Below, piece by piece: positions 17,050-25,134 of a stretch of DNA of 64,000 nucleotides. The translations under genes and the position numbers were made by a program. This DNA comes from Butyricicoccus sp. (GTDB taxonomy: Bacteria; Bacillota; Clostridia; Oscillospirales; Butyricicoccaceae), in the NCBI GenBank assembly GCA_017886875.1, contig JAGHIZ010000063.1, positions 1 through 64,000 of the forward strand, in the 5' to 3' direction. Within the stretch, counting starts at the first letter, position 1. The number at the start of each line of letters is the position of its first letter. The notes under the pieces were generated by a model that ran no database searches, had not been told where the DNA came from, and saw only the letters and a list, made by a program, of their open reading frames with translations.

Positions 17050-17487
17050 ATGAAATTAAATAAAACCGAGTATGCATATCTTGTAAAAAAAGAAAGTCCG
17101 AAATCACCGCTTTTGCGTGATTGCTTATGGGCGTTTTTTATAGGTGGTATAATATGTACAATAGGACAAGTTTTTTCTAATTTTTATAAGATTAAGGGTT
17201 TTAACACCGAGCAAACAGCAACCGCCACAGCGATTACAATGGTATTTTTAGGTGCAGTGCTAACAGGTTTACATCTCTATGATAAAATTGCAAAAAAGGC
17301 AGGAGCAGGTACAATAGTTCCAATTACAGGCTTTGCAAATTCTATTGTATCGCCAGCAATGGAGTTTAAAAGCGAAGGTTTAATTTTAGGTATGGCGGCT
17401 AAATTATTTGTTATTGCAGGACCTGTTTTGGTTTATGGTATCTCTGCAAGCGTAATTTATGGGATTATTTTAGTGTTAATAAAATAA
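17050..17487 (+). CDS. spoVAC: Stage V sporulation protein AC (SpoVAC)
   Basis: A 145-residue membrane protein of the SpoVA channel, which moves Ca-dipicolinate into the forespore and out of the germinating spore. The signature TGFANSIVSPAMEFKSEG, followed by an IAGPVLVYG segment, is plain, with four to five hydrophobic segments. The frame opens at 17029, but AGGAGA at 17034-17039 fits ATG 17050. In most spore formers spoVAC is followed by spoVAD and spoVAE; here a terminator follows at once, so it stands alone. Its presence is the best single sign in the window that the organism forms spores. Confidence 0.9.
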   Translation: MKLNKTEYAYLVKKESPKSPLLRDCLWAFFIGGIICTIGQVFSNFYKIKGFNTEQTATATAITMVFLGAVLTGLHLYDKIAKKAGAGTIVPITGFANSIVSPAMEFKSEGLILGMAAKLFVIAGPVLVYGISASVIYGIILVLIK

Positions 17488-17512
17488 AAAAGTCCGCTTT
17501 TGCGGACTTTTT
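17487..17512. terminator. Bidirectional terminator between spoVAC and the anti-sigma gene
   Basis: AAAAAGTCCGC, TTTT loop, GCGGACTTTTT: a perfect 11-bp stem with T-runs both ways. Confidence 0.92.
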
Positions 17513-17516
17513 ATTC

Positions 17517-18269
17517 TTACTGGGAAATAATTTGTTCAGCAATTTCAAACATGGTTTGAAAATTAACATCACTAAATGTGAATATATTATAAACTAAGCC
17601 ATTTTGTTCCCATTGGGCAGATGTAAAAATCTGTTCTTCACGACTGTCACTACCATATGATATAAACATTTCGTTGTTTTCTTCCATTTGTTTTTCTTCA
17701 TCTGTTGGTTCATATTCTGGCGGAACGGATAAATATTTATCTGTATGACAATAAACACTAACTCCATTTATATCCTTTGTTTCTTCAGATTGACCTTTTT
17801 GCAAAGTATATTCTGTTCCATCTATTTCTTCATCATATTTATGAACTGTTACAGTTAAATCGCCATAATTTGCGTATAATTCTGGATATTCACCGATTAT
17901 ATTTATATTTTCATCTATTTTGTTAATCTTTTCAATGTTGCCACTTTTGAAATTATAACCATTTAATTTATCAGGAAGTGAAATCTTATCAGAGATTTTG
18001 TCAGCATCATTATTAAGTTCACTTATATTATAAACTTGCTTTGTAAGGTAGGTGCTACTCATAAGTCCAGCGATTTGACCTCTTGCCACAGCCCCAACGG
18101 TTGCAATACATGCAACAGCAACTAAACCAACAGCTATTTTTTTAAATGATATAGTCTTTTTTTGTTTTGTAATCATAAAATCAATCCTTTCTTTCAATGC
18201 TTGGTCTGCCTGTATATCATCACTTGCATCATGTAGAGATTGCTTAATCATAAGTTCAAAATCTTTCAT
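17517..18269 (-). CDS. Probable membrane anti-sigma factor
   Basis: A 250-residue protein with an acidic, charged cytoplasmic N-terminus (about 1-42), one transmembrane segment (about 45-63, IAVGLVAVACIATVGAVARG) and an external domain of about 180 residues. It starts within the stop of the ECF sigma gene (4-nt ATGA overlap), the usual arrangement of sigma/anti-sigma pairs. I recognise no zinc-binding HxxxCxxC motif, so the N-terminal part is not a ZAS domain. The external domain contains a Tyr/Val-rich beta pattern (LTVTVHKYDEEIDGTEYTL) resembling the sensor parts of RsgI/DUF4367-like regulators, a weak comparison. Role is from context. Confidence 0.7.
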   Translation of the reverse strand: MKDFELMIKQSLHDASDDIQADQALKERIDFMITKQKKTISFKKIAVGLVAVACIATVGAVARGQIAGLMSSTYLTKQVYNISELNNDADKISDKISLPDKLNGYNFKSGNIEKINKIDENINIIGEYPELYANYGDLTVTVHKYDEEIDGTEYTLQKGQSEETKDINGVSVYCHTDKYLSVPPEYEPTDEEKQMEENNEMFISYGSDSREEQIFTSAQWEQNGLVYNIFTFSDVNFQTMFEIAEQIISQ

Positions 18270-18811
18270 AATAACACGCCCTCACTTTGGTAATCTGAAA
18301 AATAGTTTTGTAGTTTTTTCCTTGCTGAAAAAAGTCGTGATTTAACAGTACCTTGTCTTATACAAAGCACATCAGATATTTCCTTTATTGAAAGCTCATT
18401 ATAATAGTAAAGTATAATAACTGCTTTAAGTTTGGTATCAAGACTATTTATCGCATGGTAAAGAATTTGATTTTGTTCGTTTTCCAGTACAATATCAAGA
18501 GAGGATTTACTAGAAGTGTACTCACTGTCAAAGATTTTATCAACACATGGCAGTTTATTTTTATTGGTTTTCCATGCTATACGAGTTAGAATTCTGAAAA
18601 ACCAGCTTTTGAATTTTGTAACATCTTTTAGTTGACCTATGGTTTGATAGCATTGTATAAAAGTTTGCTGTACAATGTCTTCACTGTCCATTTTATTGCC
18701 AGTTATTAAAAATGCTGTGCGAAGAGCCTGATTTACATATAAATTATAAATTTCATCAAAGGCTGTTCTATCACCATTTTTAAGCCTATTGATTATAAAT
18801 TCTTCATGCAA
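18266..18811 (-). CDS. ECF-type RNA polymerase sigma factor
   Basis: A 181-residue sigma-70 family protein with region 2 at about 8-85 (AFDEIYNLYVNQALRTAFLI, DSEDIVQQTFIQCYQTI) and region 4 at about 112-170 (LSIKEISDVLCIRQGTVKSR). It would redirect RNA polymerase to stress or envelope promoters when released by its anti-sigma partner. The only usable start is TTG at 18811: an in-frame TGA lies three codons upstream, no ATG follows before region 2, and AAAGGA precedes it by 11 nt. I could not find a confident ECF-type promoter before it. Confidence 0.9.
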   Translation of the reverse strand: MHEEFIINRLKNGDRTAFDEIYNLYVNQALRTAFLITGNKMDSEDIVQQTFIQCYQTIGQLKDVTKFKSWFFRILTRIAWKTNKNKLPCVDKIFDSEYTSSKSSLDIVLENEQNQILYHAINSLDTKLKAVIILYYYNELSIKEISDVLCIRQGTVKSRLFSARKKLQNYFSDYQSEGVLL

Positions 18812-18931
18812 AGTTTTTCATATCCTTTCATATATAAGCAGTACGTCTACTGCATTTATTGATGCATCACATATATAAGAGCAAAGAAAGGTTGATTTGG
18901 TTCGAAAAAATTTAAAAATTTTTTGTGAAAT

Positions 18932-18965
18932 AAAAAAACGCCCGTTTCGTACGAAACGAGCGTTA
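18932..18965 (-). terminator. Terminator of the bcd-etfBA operon
   Basis: Read on the minus strand: AACGC, one mismatch, then CGTTTCGT pairing with ACGAAACG, ending in TTTTTTT. It lies 8 nt after the etfA stop. Confidence 0.88.
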
Positions 18966-18972
18966 ATATATC

Positions 18973-20088
18973 TTACTTAGAAGCCTTAGCTTCCTTAATA
19001 GCCTCAATCATTAAAGGAACAACCTTGAACAGGTCGCCGCAAATGCCATAATCAGCACATTCAAAGATTGGAGCAGCTTCAGCCTTATTTACAGCTACGA
19101 TGCACTCGGAATCCTGCATACCAGCCTTATGCTGGATAGCACCGGAAATACCAAGAGCGATGTACAGACGAGGACGTACAGTCTTACCAGTCTGACCTAC
19201 CTGATGGTCAGCTGTCAGCCAGCCAGCGTCAACAGCAGCACGAGAACCGCCAACAATACCGCCTAGCTCATCAGCAAGCTGCTTAGCTAGTTCGATACCC
19301 TTTTCAACGTCCTTAGAGATACCACGACCAACAGAAACGATAACTTCAGCACCGGTTAAATCAATCATTTCCTTAGCTTCCTTAACGATTTCAGTTACCT
19401 TAGTCTTGATATCAGCATCAGTTAGGTTAGCAGCGAAGTTTTCAACAACAACTGCATTAGCCTTAGCCTCGTTATATTCACCCTTCTTCAGAACGCCTGG
19501 ACGAACAGTAGCCATCTGAGGACGGAAACGAGGACAGATAATAGTAGCCATTAAGTGACCGCCAAATGCAGGACGGGTCATCTTTAGGTTACGGTCTTCA
19601 CGATTTAGAGCATCTAGCTGAGCCTGTGGCAGAGTAGAGGACTCCTTCAGGAAAGAAACGTACTTCTCAACATCTACATCAAGATGAGTACAGTCAGCAG
19701 TTAGACCAGTGTGCAGACGAGCAGCACAACGTGGACCAAGGTCACGACCGATGTTAGTAGCAGCGATTAACATAATCTCAGGTTTCTTTTCCATAACAGC
19801 GTCACAGAGAACCTTTGCATATGCATCAGTAGTGAAAGTTTCGAGCTTGTCATCTTCGCAAACAAGAACCTTATCAGCACCATAAGCACCTAGTTCCTTT
19901 GCCATTTTTTCGCCTACGCCCTTACCGCCAAGCAGCAGACCGCAAACTTCAACGCCCATATCATCAGCCAGCTTACGAGCCTCAGAAATCAGCTCAAGTA
20001 CGGTTGGCTGTAAAACGCCCTGACGCTGCTCACAGAATACCCATACGCCAGAGAAATCAGCTAAGTTTGTGTTATTAAATTCAGCCAT
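18973..20088 (-). CDS. etfA: Electron transfer flavoprotein alpha subunit
   Basis: A 371-residue FAD-binding subunit of the EtfAB partner of butyryl-CoA dehydrogenase. In anaerobes this complex couples crotonyl-CoA reduction by NADH to ferredoxin reduction (electron bifurcation). The C-terminal FAD domain is complete: VSVGRGISKD, GGSRAAVDAGW, QVGQTGKTVRPRLYIALG and SGAIQH. The N-terminal ETF fold starts after a short lead (GVWVFCEQ). It is last of bcd-etfB-etfA, 19 nt after etfB. Bases in these three genes are more GC-rich at third positions than in neighbours, as in highly expressed genes. Confidence 0.96.
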   Translation of the reverse strand: MAEFNNTNLADFSGVWVFCEQRQGVLQPTVLELISEARKLADDMGVEVCGLLLGGKGVGEKMAKELGAYGADKVLVCEDDKLETFTTDAYAKVLCDAVMEKKPEIMLIAATNIGRDLGPRCAARLHTGLTADCTHLDVDVEKYVSFLKESSTLPQAQLDALNREDRNLKMTRPAFGGHLMATIICPRFRPQMATVRPGVLKKGEYNEAKANAVVVENFAANLTDADIKTKVTEIVKEAKEMIDLTGAEVIVSVGRGISKDVEKGIELAKQLADELGGIVGGSRAAVDAGWLTADHQVGQTGKTVRPRLYIALGISGAIQHKAGMQDSECIVAVNKAEAAPIFECADYGICGDLFKVVPLMIEAIKEAKASK

Positions 20089-20107
20089 TTGTATGTTCTC
20101 CTTTCAA

Positions 20108-20908
20108 TTAGATAATGTGCTTTTTAAGCAGCTCATTAGCTAGCTCAGCACAAGCGTTCTTGTCTGCACCTTCCAGCATACGACCAATGCCCTTCTGTGG
20201 AGGTGTGAAAGACTTAAAGATATTTGTTGGAGAACCCTTTAGACCGATTGTATCAACTTCAATCAGTGGATCGTCCTTTAAAGTGTTGTAATCATATACA
20301 TCAACAGGCTTCTTGTAGCAATCGAAAATGCCGCCAACGGACATATAACGAGGCTCGTTAAGCTCCTTGATACAAGTAATTAGACATGGTGTCTGAGTTT
20401 CAATAGTCATATGACCATCTTCAAGCATACGCTTAACAGTAACCTTAGTGCCCTCAACCTTGATATCAGCAGCATAGGAAACCTGAGGAATGTCAAGCTT
20501 TTCAGCAATCTGAGAACCTACCTGAGCAGTATCACCGTCGATAGCCTGACGACCACAAAGAACAATGTCATCAGCCTCTAGACCAATCTTCTTAATAGCA
20601 GCAGCTAAAATCTGAGATGTAGCAAATGTATCAGAACCGCCGAACTCACGACCAGAAACTAGAACACCACGGTCAGCACCCATAGCGATAAGCTCACGTA
20701 GCATACCTTCTGCTGGTGGTGGACCCATTGTTACAACAACAACTTCACAACCAGTGTTGTCTTTTAAAGTTAGAGCAGCTTCAACAGCATTTTTGTCGTC
20801 CGGATTGATGATGGTTGCCATAGATGCACGGTTAAGAGTGCCGTCTGGATTAACTGCAACCTTACCGGAGGTATCAGGAACCTGCTTTACACAAACGATA
20901 ACTTTCAT
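20108..20908 (-). CDS. etfB: Electron transfer flavoprotein beta subunit
   Basis: A 266-residue subunit that pairs with EtfA; in bifurcating Etfs it carries the second FAD and meets NADH. It opens with KVIVCVKQVPDTSG, holds NPDDKNAVEAALTLKD, LCGRQAIDGDTAQVG (cofactor-binding loop) and LITCIKELNEPRYMS, all typical. It lies between bcd and etfA with gaps of 20 and 19 nt and a GGAGG-like RBS (GAGGAAAGG). Bifurcation is inferred from the bcd-etfBA gene set and anaerobic setting, not proven by sequence alone. Confidence 0.96.
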   Translation of the reverse strand: MKVIVCVKQVPDTSGKVAVNPDGTLNRASMATIINPDDKNAVEAALTLKDNTGCEVVVVTMGPPPAEGMLRELIAMGADRGVLVSGREFGGSDTFATSQILAAAIKKIGLEADDIVLCGRQAIDGDTAQVGSQIAEKLDIPQVSYAADIKVEGTKVTVKRMLEDGHMTIETQTPCLITCIKELNEPRYMSVGGIFDCYKKPVDVYDYNTLKDDPLIEVDTIGLKGSPTNIFKSFTPPQKGIGRMLEGADKNACAELANELLKKHII

Positions 20909-20928
20909 GATTTACCTTTCCTCCTCGA

Positions 20929-22074
20929 TTACTTCTTGAAAATCTGACCAGCGATAACCATACGCTGTACTTCTGAAGTACCTTCGTAGATTTCAGTGAT
21001 CTTAGCGTCACGCATCATACGCTCCATTGGATATTCACGGATATAACCGTAACCACCGTAGATTTGTACGCACTTAGTAGTAACTTCCATAGCAGTTTCA
21101 GCAGCAAATAGCTTAGCCATTGCAGCTTCCTTGGTGTATGGAAGACCATTGTCCTTATTGAAAGCAGCACGACGAACTAAAAGACGAGCAGCCTCAATCT
21201 TAGTAGCCATGTCAGCAACCATCCACTGTAGACCTTGGAACTTATCAAGGCTCTTGCCGAACTGTACACGTTCCTTCATGTACTGAACAGCCTTGTCAAG
21301 AGCACCCTGAGCGATACCAAGAGCCTGAGAAGCGATACCAATACGGCCGCCATCAAGAGTCATCATAGCGATTTTAAAGCCGCCATTTTCCTTACCTAGC
21401 AGACGGTCTGCTGGAAGAACCATATCTTCAAAGATAAGCTCAGAGGTCTGAGAACCACGAATACCCATCTTATGCTCGATTTTACCGATAGAGAAACCAG
21501 GGTCATCTTTATCAACGATGAAAGCAGAGATACCATGGTTGCCCTTGGTCTTGTCAGTCATAGCAAAGATAACATAAGTATCAGCAACACCGCCACCGGT
21601 GATAAATACCTTAGAACCGTTAACAAGCCAGCTACCATCTTCTAGCTTTTCAGCAGTTGTCTGCTGAGCAGAAGCATCAGTACCGGCATTTGGCTCGGTC
21701 AGACCGAAAGCACCAGTCTTAGTGCCGTCGATTAGAGGACGAAGCCACTTTTCTTTCTGTTCTGGAGTACCAAACTTAAAGATTGGCCAAGCACCCAGAG
21801 TAGCGTGTGCAGAGATAATACAACCAGTAGTGCCACAGAACTTAGAAGCCTCTTCAATAGCGATAGAGTAACAAATAGTGTCACCGCCAGAACCGCCTAG
21901 TTCCTTAGGATACTGAATACCCATCATACCATACTTACGCAGTTTTTCAACGGTTTCAAACGGATAGCGTTCTTCCTCGTCGATTTCTGCTGCGATTGGC
22001 TCAATCTCGTTTACCGCAAATTCACGGCAAAGCTTTTGCATCATTTCCTGCTCTTTTGTAAGCCTAAAATCCAT
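20929..22074 (-). CDS. bcd: Butyryl-CoA dehydrogenase (acyl-CoA dehydrogenase family)
   Basis: Reduces crotonyl-CoA to butyryl-CoA with electrons from EtfAB, the key step of the bacterial butyrate pathway. The 381-residue protein shows the acyl-CoA dehydrogenase blocks: FGLTEPNAGTDASAQQT, WLVNGSKVFITGG, GGRIGIASQALGIAQGALD and IYGGYGYIREYPMERM, and the catalytic glutamate region IYEGTSEVQRMVIA near the end. RBS GGGAGG lies 10 nt before ATG. The usual companions crotonase, thiolase and hydroxybutyryl-CoA dehydrogenase are not adjacent. It is preceded by an unusually long, structured leader. Confidence 0.94.
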   Translation of the reverse strand: MDFRLTKEQEMMQKLCREFAVNEIEPIAAEIDEEERYPFETVEKLRKYGMMGIQYPKELGGSGGDTICYSIAIEEASKFCGTTGCIISAHATLGAWPIFKFGTPEQKEKWLRPLIDGTKTGAFGLTEPNAGTDASAQQTTAEKLEDGSWLVNGSKVFITGGGVADTYVIFAMTDKTKGNHGISAFIVDKDDPGFSIGKIEHKMGIRGSQTSELIFEDMVLPADRLLGKENGGFKIAMMTLDGGRIGIASQALGIAQGALDKAVQYMKERVQFGKSLDKFQGLQWMVADMATKIEAARLLVRRAAFNKDNGLPYTKEAAMAKLFAAETAMEVTTKCVQIYGGYGYIREYPMERMMRDAKITEIYEGTSEVQRMVIAGQIFKK

Positions 22075-22265
22075 GCTGTGAAACCTCCCAAAAAATATTC
22101 AATCAAAAATTAATACACCGGTCGAGCTCTCTTTATAGCAAGCCAGCCGGTGAGTAAAAACCTAGCTACAAATTTCGCCACTCTTCTTCAAAAACAGGTG
22201 AAATTTACTCAAATCCTACTATAAAGCAACCTAGTATTTAGGACGTTCTTTTTGGTGTCCATTAC
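22075..22265 (-). ncRNA. Structured leader RNA of bcd-etfBA (candidate cis-regulator)
   Basis: About 190 nt lie between the likely start of transcription (near 22263) and bcd. I see several pairings. GGAC/GTCC joins 22257-22260 and 22241-22244. AAATTTCGCC (22170-22179) pairs with GGTGAAATTT (22197-22206). CACCGG (22116-22121) pairs with CCGGTG (22147-22152). A long-range pair joins CTATAAAG (22219-22226) to CTTTATAG (22131-22138). The last helix crosses the CACCGG helix, so the two form a pseudoknot or exclude each other, as in riboswitches. A U-rich stretch and the bcd RBS follow. It matches no riboswitch class I know. No folding program was run. Confidence 0.5.
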
Positions 22266-22269
22266 TATT

Positions 22270-22297
22270 ATTATAACGCATCGAAAAACTTTGTCAA
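22270..22297 (-). promoter_or_regulatory. Promoter of bcd-etfBA
   Basis: Minus-strand TTGACA (22297-22292), 16 nt, TATAAT (22275-22270): both boxes match consensus, fitting a strong promoter. The rest of the gap to the divergent gntR promoter (22298-22451) is AT-rich, and I see nothing else in it. Confidence 0.8.
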
Positions 22298-22451
22298 TAA
22301 TTTAACGGGTTTTTTTCTAATAGTTCACACAAATTAAACACTATAAAAATATAGGCAAAGTATTAATTTTAACTAAAATATGTAATTTTAATAAATAAAA
22401 CTGGATATATAAGCAGTAGCTAAGCAAAAATTAATAAATAAAAACTTTTTA

Positions 22452-22480
22452 TTGACAAATACAGGCGAAGACTGTATTAT
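22452..22480 (+). promoter_or_regulatory. Promoter of the gntR-ABC operon
   Basis: TTGACA (22452-22457), 17 nt, TATTAT (22475-22480). Confidence 0.8.
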
Positions 22481-22508
22481 TGTATTAGATACTTAATACA
22501 GTAATACA
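22473..22508 (+). promoter_or_regulatory. Palindromic operator of the YtrA-type regulator
   Basis: TGTATTATTGTATTA (22473-22487) and TAATACAGTAATACA (22494-22508) form an inverted repeat with 14 of 15 matches and a 6-nt centre. It covers the -10 box and start site, so the regulator very likely represses its own operon. Confidence 0.8.
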
Positions 22509-22530
22509 AAATTGAAAGGAGGAAAAATTA

Positions 22531-22893
22531 ATGTTATGGAATTTTACAAATGATAGACCTATATGGATACAGCTATCAGAGCAGTTAACACTTCAAATTG
22601 TATCGGGTAAGTATCAATCTGGTTCAGCTTTGCCATCAGTTAGAGCATTAGCATCAGAGGCAGGAGTAAACCCTAACACAGTACAAAGAGCTATGTCAGA
22701 ACTGGAAAGCCAAGGAATTATTGAAACAAGACGCACAACAGGAAGAATAGTAACCGAAGATATGCAGCTTATAAGTCAAATGCGTGATAAACTCGCTTTA
22801 GAGCGAATAAATGAATTTATAAATTCTATGAAAGCTTTGGGATACACCGAAAACGATATAAAAAATATGTCGTTTTTCAAAGAAAAACTTTAA
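22531..22893 (+). CDS. GntR-family regulator, YtrA subfamily
   Basis: A 120-residue repressor with a winged helix (residues 8-75: PIWIQLSEQLTLQIVSGKY, LPSVRALASEAGVNPNTVQRA) and only a short C-terminal dimer helix pair, which defines the YtrA group. Such regulators usually precede and control ABC exporter genes that answer cell-wall antibiotics. RBS AAAGGAGG. A long palindrome over its promoter fits autorepression. The following three genes (lipoprotein, ATPase, permease) are spaced closely and form one operon. Confidence 0.92.
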   Translation: MLWNFTNDRPIWIQLSEQLTLQIVSGKYQSGSALPSVRALASEAGVNPNTVQRAMSELESQGIIETRRTTGRIVTEDMQLISQMRDKLALERINEFINSMKALGYTENDIKNMSFFKEKL

Positions 22894-22921
22894 AATCACA
22901 TTTTAATATGGGGGTTTTACT

Positions 22922-23401
22922 ATGAAAAAACTGATATTAGTAATTTTAATTGTTATGACTTTGTCAGCTTGTAGTTCTATAAACCAGCAAAATGAGATTT
23001 CAAAAGCATTCGGAATTGATGTGTCAAAAGCATCAGAGGTATCAAATTATAATACACATAGTGGAAATGGTGACGGAACAACTTGTATTGTTTTAAATTC
23101 AAAAAATCAAGATATTTTGAAACAAATAAAAGCAAATTCAGATTGGAAACAGTTCCCACTTGATGAAACAACAAAAACCATAGTTTATGGCTATGAGGAC
23201 AAAACAAGCAGTGTAGGTTCATTTTTGAAAAATGATAAAGGTGAAAACTTAGTTCCAGAGATAGAAAACGGATATTATATTTTAATTGATAGGCAATCAA
23301 ATCAAAATGATAATATTCTAAATAGAGGTTCATTTAATTTTACAGTAGGAATATATAATACAGATGATAATAATTTGTATTTTTGCAAACTAGACACATA
23401 A
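22922..23401 (+). CDS. Putative lipoprotein of unknown function
   Basis: A 159-residue protein with a lipoprotein signal peptide (MKKLILVILIVMTLSAC, lipobox LSAC, Cys17) and a small secreted domain of about 140 residues that I cannot assign to a family. It lies between the YtrA-type repressor and the ABC ATPase gene, with RBS GGGGG. It would be anchored outside the membrane and could be an accessory or sensing part of the exporter. That role is from position only. Confidence 0.75.
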   Translation: MKKLILVILIVMTLSACSSINQQNEISKAFGIDVSKASEVSNYNTHSGNGDGTTCIVLNSKNQDILKQIKANSDWKQFPLDETTKTIVYGYEDKTSSVGSFLKNDKGENLVPEIENGYYILIDRQSNQNDNILNRGSFNFTVGIYNTDDNNLYFCKLDT

Positions 23402-23419
23402 AAATTGGAGGGAAAAACA

Positions 23420-24127
23420 ATGAATAATATACTTGTTTCTGCAAGGTCGCTTACAAAAACATATCAAAATATAACCGCACTTAATAATATAAATATTGAG
23501 ATAGGTTCAGGAAAGATTGTTGGTTTATTAGGACCAAATGGTTCAGGAAAAACAACATTTATTAAACTTTTGTGTGGACTTTTACAGCCTACAAGCGGTA
23601 TGCTTACAGTAGATGGTAAAAATATAGGAACACAAACAAAAAGTGTTATTTCATATTTACCAGACCGTATGTTTATTGCAGATTGGTTTAAAGCATGTGA
23701 TTTAATGGAGTTTTTCGCAGATTTTTATAGTGATTTCGATAAAAATAAAGCTGTTGAGATGTTATCAACGCTAGGTATTGCACCAAATGATAAAATCAAG
23801 ACAATGAGCAAAGGTACAAAAGAAAAAATACAGCTTGCTATGATAATGAGCAGAAAAGCAAAATTATATTTACTTGACGAACCGATTGCAGGAGTAGACC
23901 CAGCGGCAAGAGATTTTATTTTAAACACAATACTTACAAATTATAATGAAGAAGGCACAGTTATTATATCAACTCATTTGATTTCAGATATAGAAAGAGT
24001 GTTAGATGAAGCTATTTTTCTGCAAAATGGCAATATAGTTAGATATGATACGGTTGATAATATCAGAGAGCAAGAGGGAAAATCAGTTGACCAGCTCTTT
24101 AGAGAGATTTTTGCATATGGTATGTGA
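23420..24127 (+). CDS. ABC transporter ATP-binding protein (YtrB/bacitracin-export type)
   Basis: A 235-residue ATPase with Walker A GPNGSGKT, Walker B LYLLDEP, H-loop STHL and a signature MSKGTKEK in place of LSGGQ, the variant usual in YtrB-like and related exporters. The frame opens at 23405 only because the TTG of the ribosome binding site (TTGGAGGG) reads as a start; ATG 23420 is real. It forms the motor of the exporter with the following permease. The operon is controlled by the YtrA-type repressor, so cell-envelope stress is the likely signal. Confidence 0.9.
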   Translation: MNNILVSARSLTKTYQNITALNNINIEIGSGKIVGLLGPNGSGKTTFIKLLCGLLQPTSGMLTVDGKNIGTQTKSVISYLPDRMFIADWFKACDLMEFFADFYSDFDKNKAVEMLSTLGIAPNDKIKTMSKGTKEKIQLAMIMSRKAKLYLLDEPIAGVDPAARDFILNTILTNYNEEGTVIISTHLISDIERVLDEAIFLQNGNIVRYDTVDNIREQEGKSVDQLFREIFAYGM

Positions 24128-24144
24128 TAAAAGGGGTGTAAGTT

Positions 24145-25014
24145 ATGATAAAAAAGTTATGTAAATACGAATTTAGGTCTATTGGTCGCACACTTATTCC
24201 GATTTATATTGCGGTTATAGCAGTTTCTATTATAACGGCTATTTCAATAGCTATGAATGTTAATTATGCTAATATCAATTATAGTAGCAATTCAGTACAA
24301 TGGGCAATAGAAATGAATGTACCATATAAGTTACAGCAAGTATTTACTTTTGTTATGTCGCTTACATACTTTGCTGTGATGGTTGCACTTTTTGTACTTA
24401 CATTTGTTATAATTCTGCAAAGATTTTATAAAGGGCTTTTATGTGATGAAGGTTATTTGATGTTCACACTTCCAGTAAAGCCTTGGCAGCTTATCACATC
24501 AAAGGGAATAACCGCATTTGTTATATCTATTTTAAGCGGCATAGTGTCATGTATTTCAATATTTATAATGATGATTGGTGTTGCTGAAGACAGATGGACG
24601 TTATTGGCACAAATGTTTAGTTTTAAAAATTGGAGTATGTTCTTTATTAGGTTAAATGAAGTTATTCCACTTTGGGGACTATATGCTTTAGAAATTATAG
24701 TTTATATTATTGTTGGCTCACTTGCATCACTTTATCAAGTTTATGCATCTATGGCAATCGGTCATCTTGCAAAGAAAAACAGAATACTTATGTCAGTTGT
24801 AGCATATATTGTTATTTCAATGATTTTAAGCTTTATAGGCGGAATTTTTGGAGTTTTTAGTGCTTTTACAATGCAGAATTTAATGTATATAAATGCAGGA
24901 GAAGCATTTTTACATGCATTGTTGATTTTCTCAATTATTATATCAATAATAGAATGTGTTGTATTTTTTGTTATAACTGAAAGAATACTTTCTAAAAAAT
25001 TAAATCTTGAATAA
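24145..25014 (+). CDS. ABC-2 type permease subunit
   Basis: A 289-residue membrane protein with six hydrophobic segments: one near the start (IPIYIAVIAVSIITAISIA), a pair about 75-150, two about 175-240 and one at the end. The LCDEGYLMFTLPVKPWQLITSK segment after the second helix is typical for permeases of this exporter type. It starts 17 nt after the ATPase gene, with AAAGGGG. It is the last gene of the operon; the substrate is unknown. Confidence 0.82.
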   Translation: MIKKLCKYEFRSIGRTLIPIYIAVIAVSIITAISIAMNVNYANINYSSNSVQWAIEMNVPYKLQQVFTFVMSLTYFAVMVALFVLTFVIILQRFYKGLLCDEGYLMFTLPVKPWQLITSKGITAFVISILSGIVSCISIFIMMIGVAEDRWTLLAQMFSFKNWSMFFIRLNEVIPLWGLYALEIIVYIIVGSLASLYQVYASMAIGHLAKKNRILMSVVAYIVISMILSFIGGIFGVFSAFTMQNLMYINAGEAFLHALLIFSIIISIIECVVFFVITERILSKKLNLE

Positions 25015-25020
25015 AAAACA

Positions 25021-25051
25021 TAGGTCTGGTATTGTTGCCAGACCTAAATTT
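25021..25051 (+). terminator. Probable terminator of the gntR-ABC operon
   Basis: A 9-bp stem TAGGTCTGG/CCAGACCTA with an 8-nt loop, then AAATTTATA; the T-run is weak. Confidence 0.6.
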
Positions 25052-25134
25052 ATATTGTTTATTCTTGCAGACATTTACAAATAATATTATAATAAAAATA
25101 GTTTAAAATTTGGTTTTTGGAGGTCTTTTGTTTT

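Noticed and set aside
25117..25134. Six extra N-terminal codons of nadE (and the like for the ABC ATPase, thioredoxin and the CoA-transferase)
   Set aside because: These starts are TTG codons in or next to the Shine-Dalgarno sequence; the next ATG is correctly spaced.
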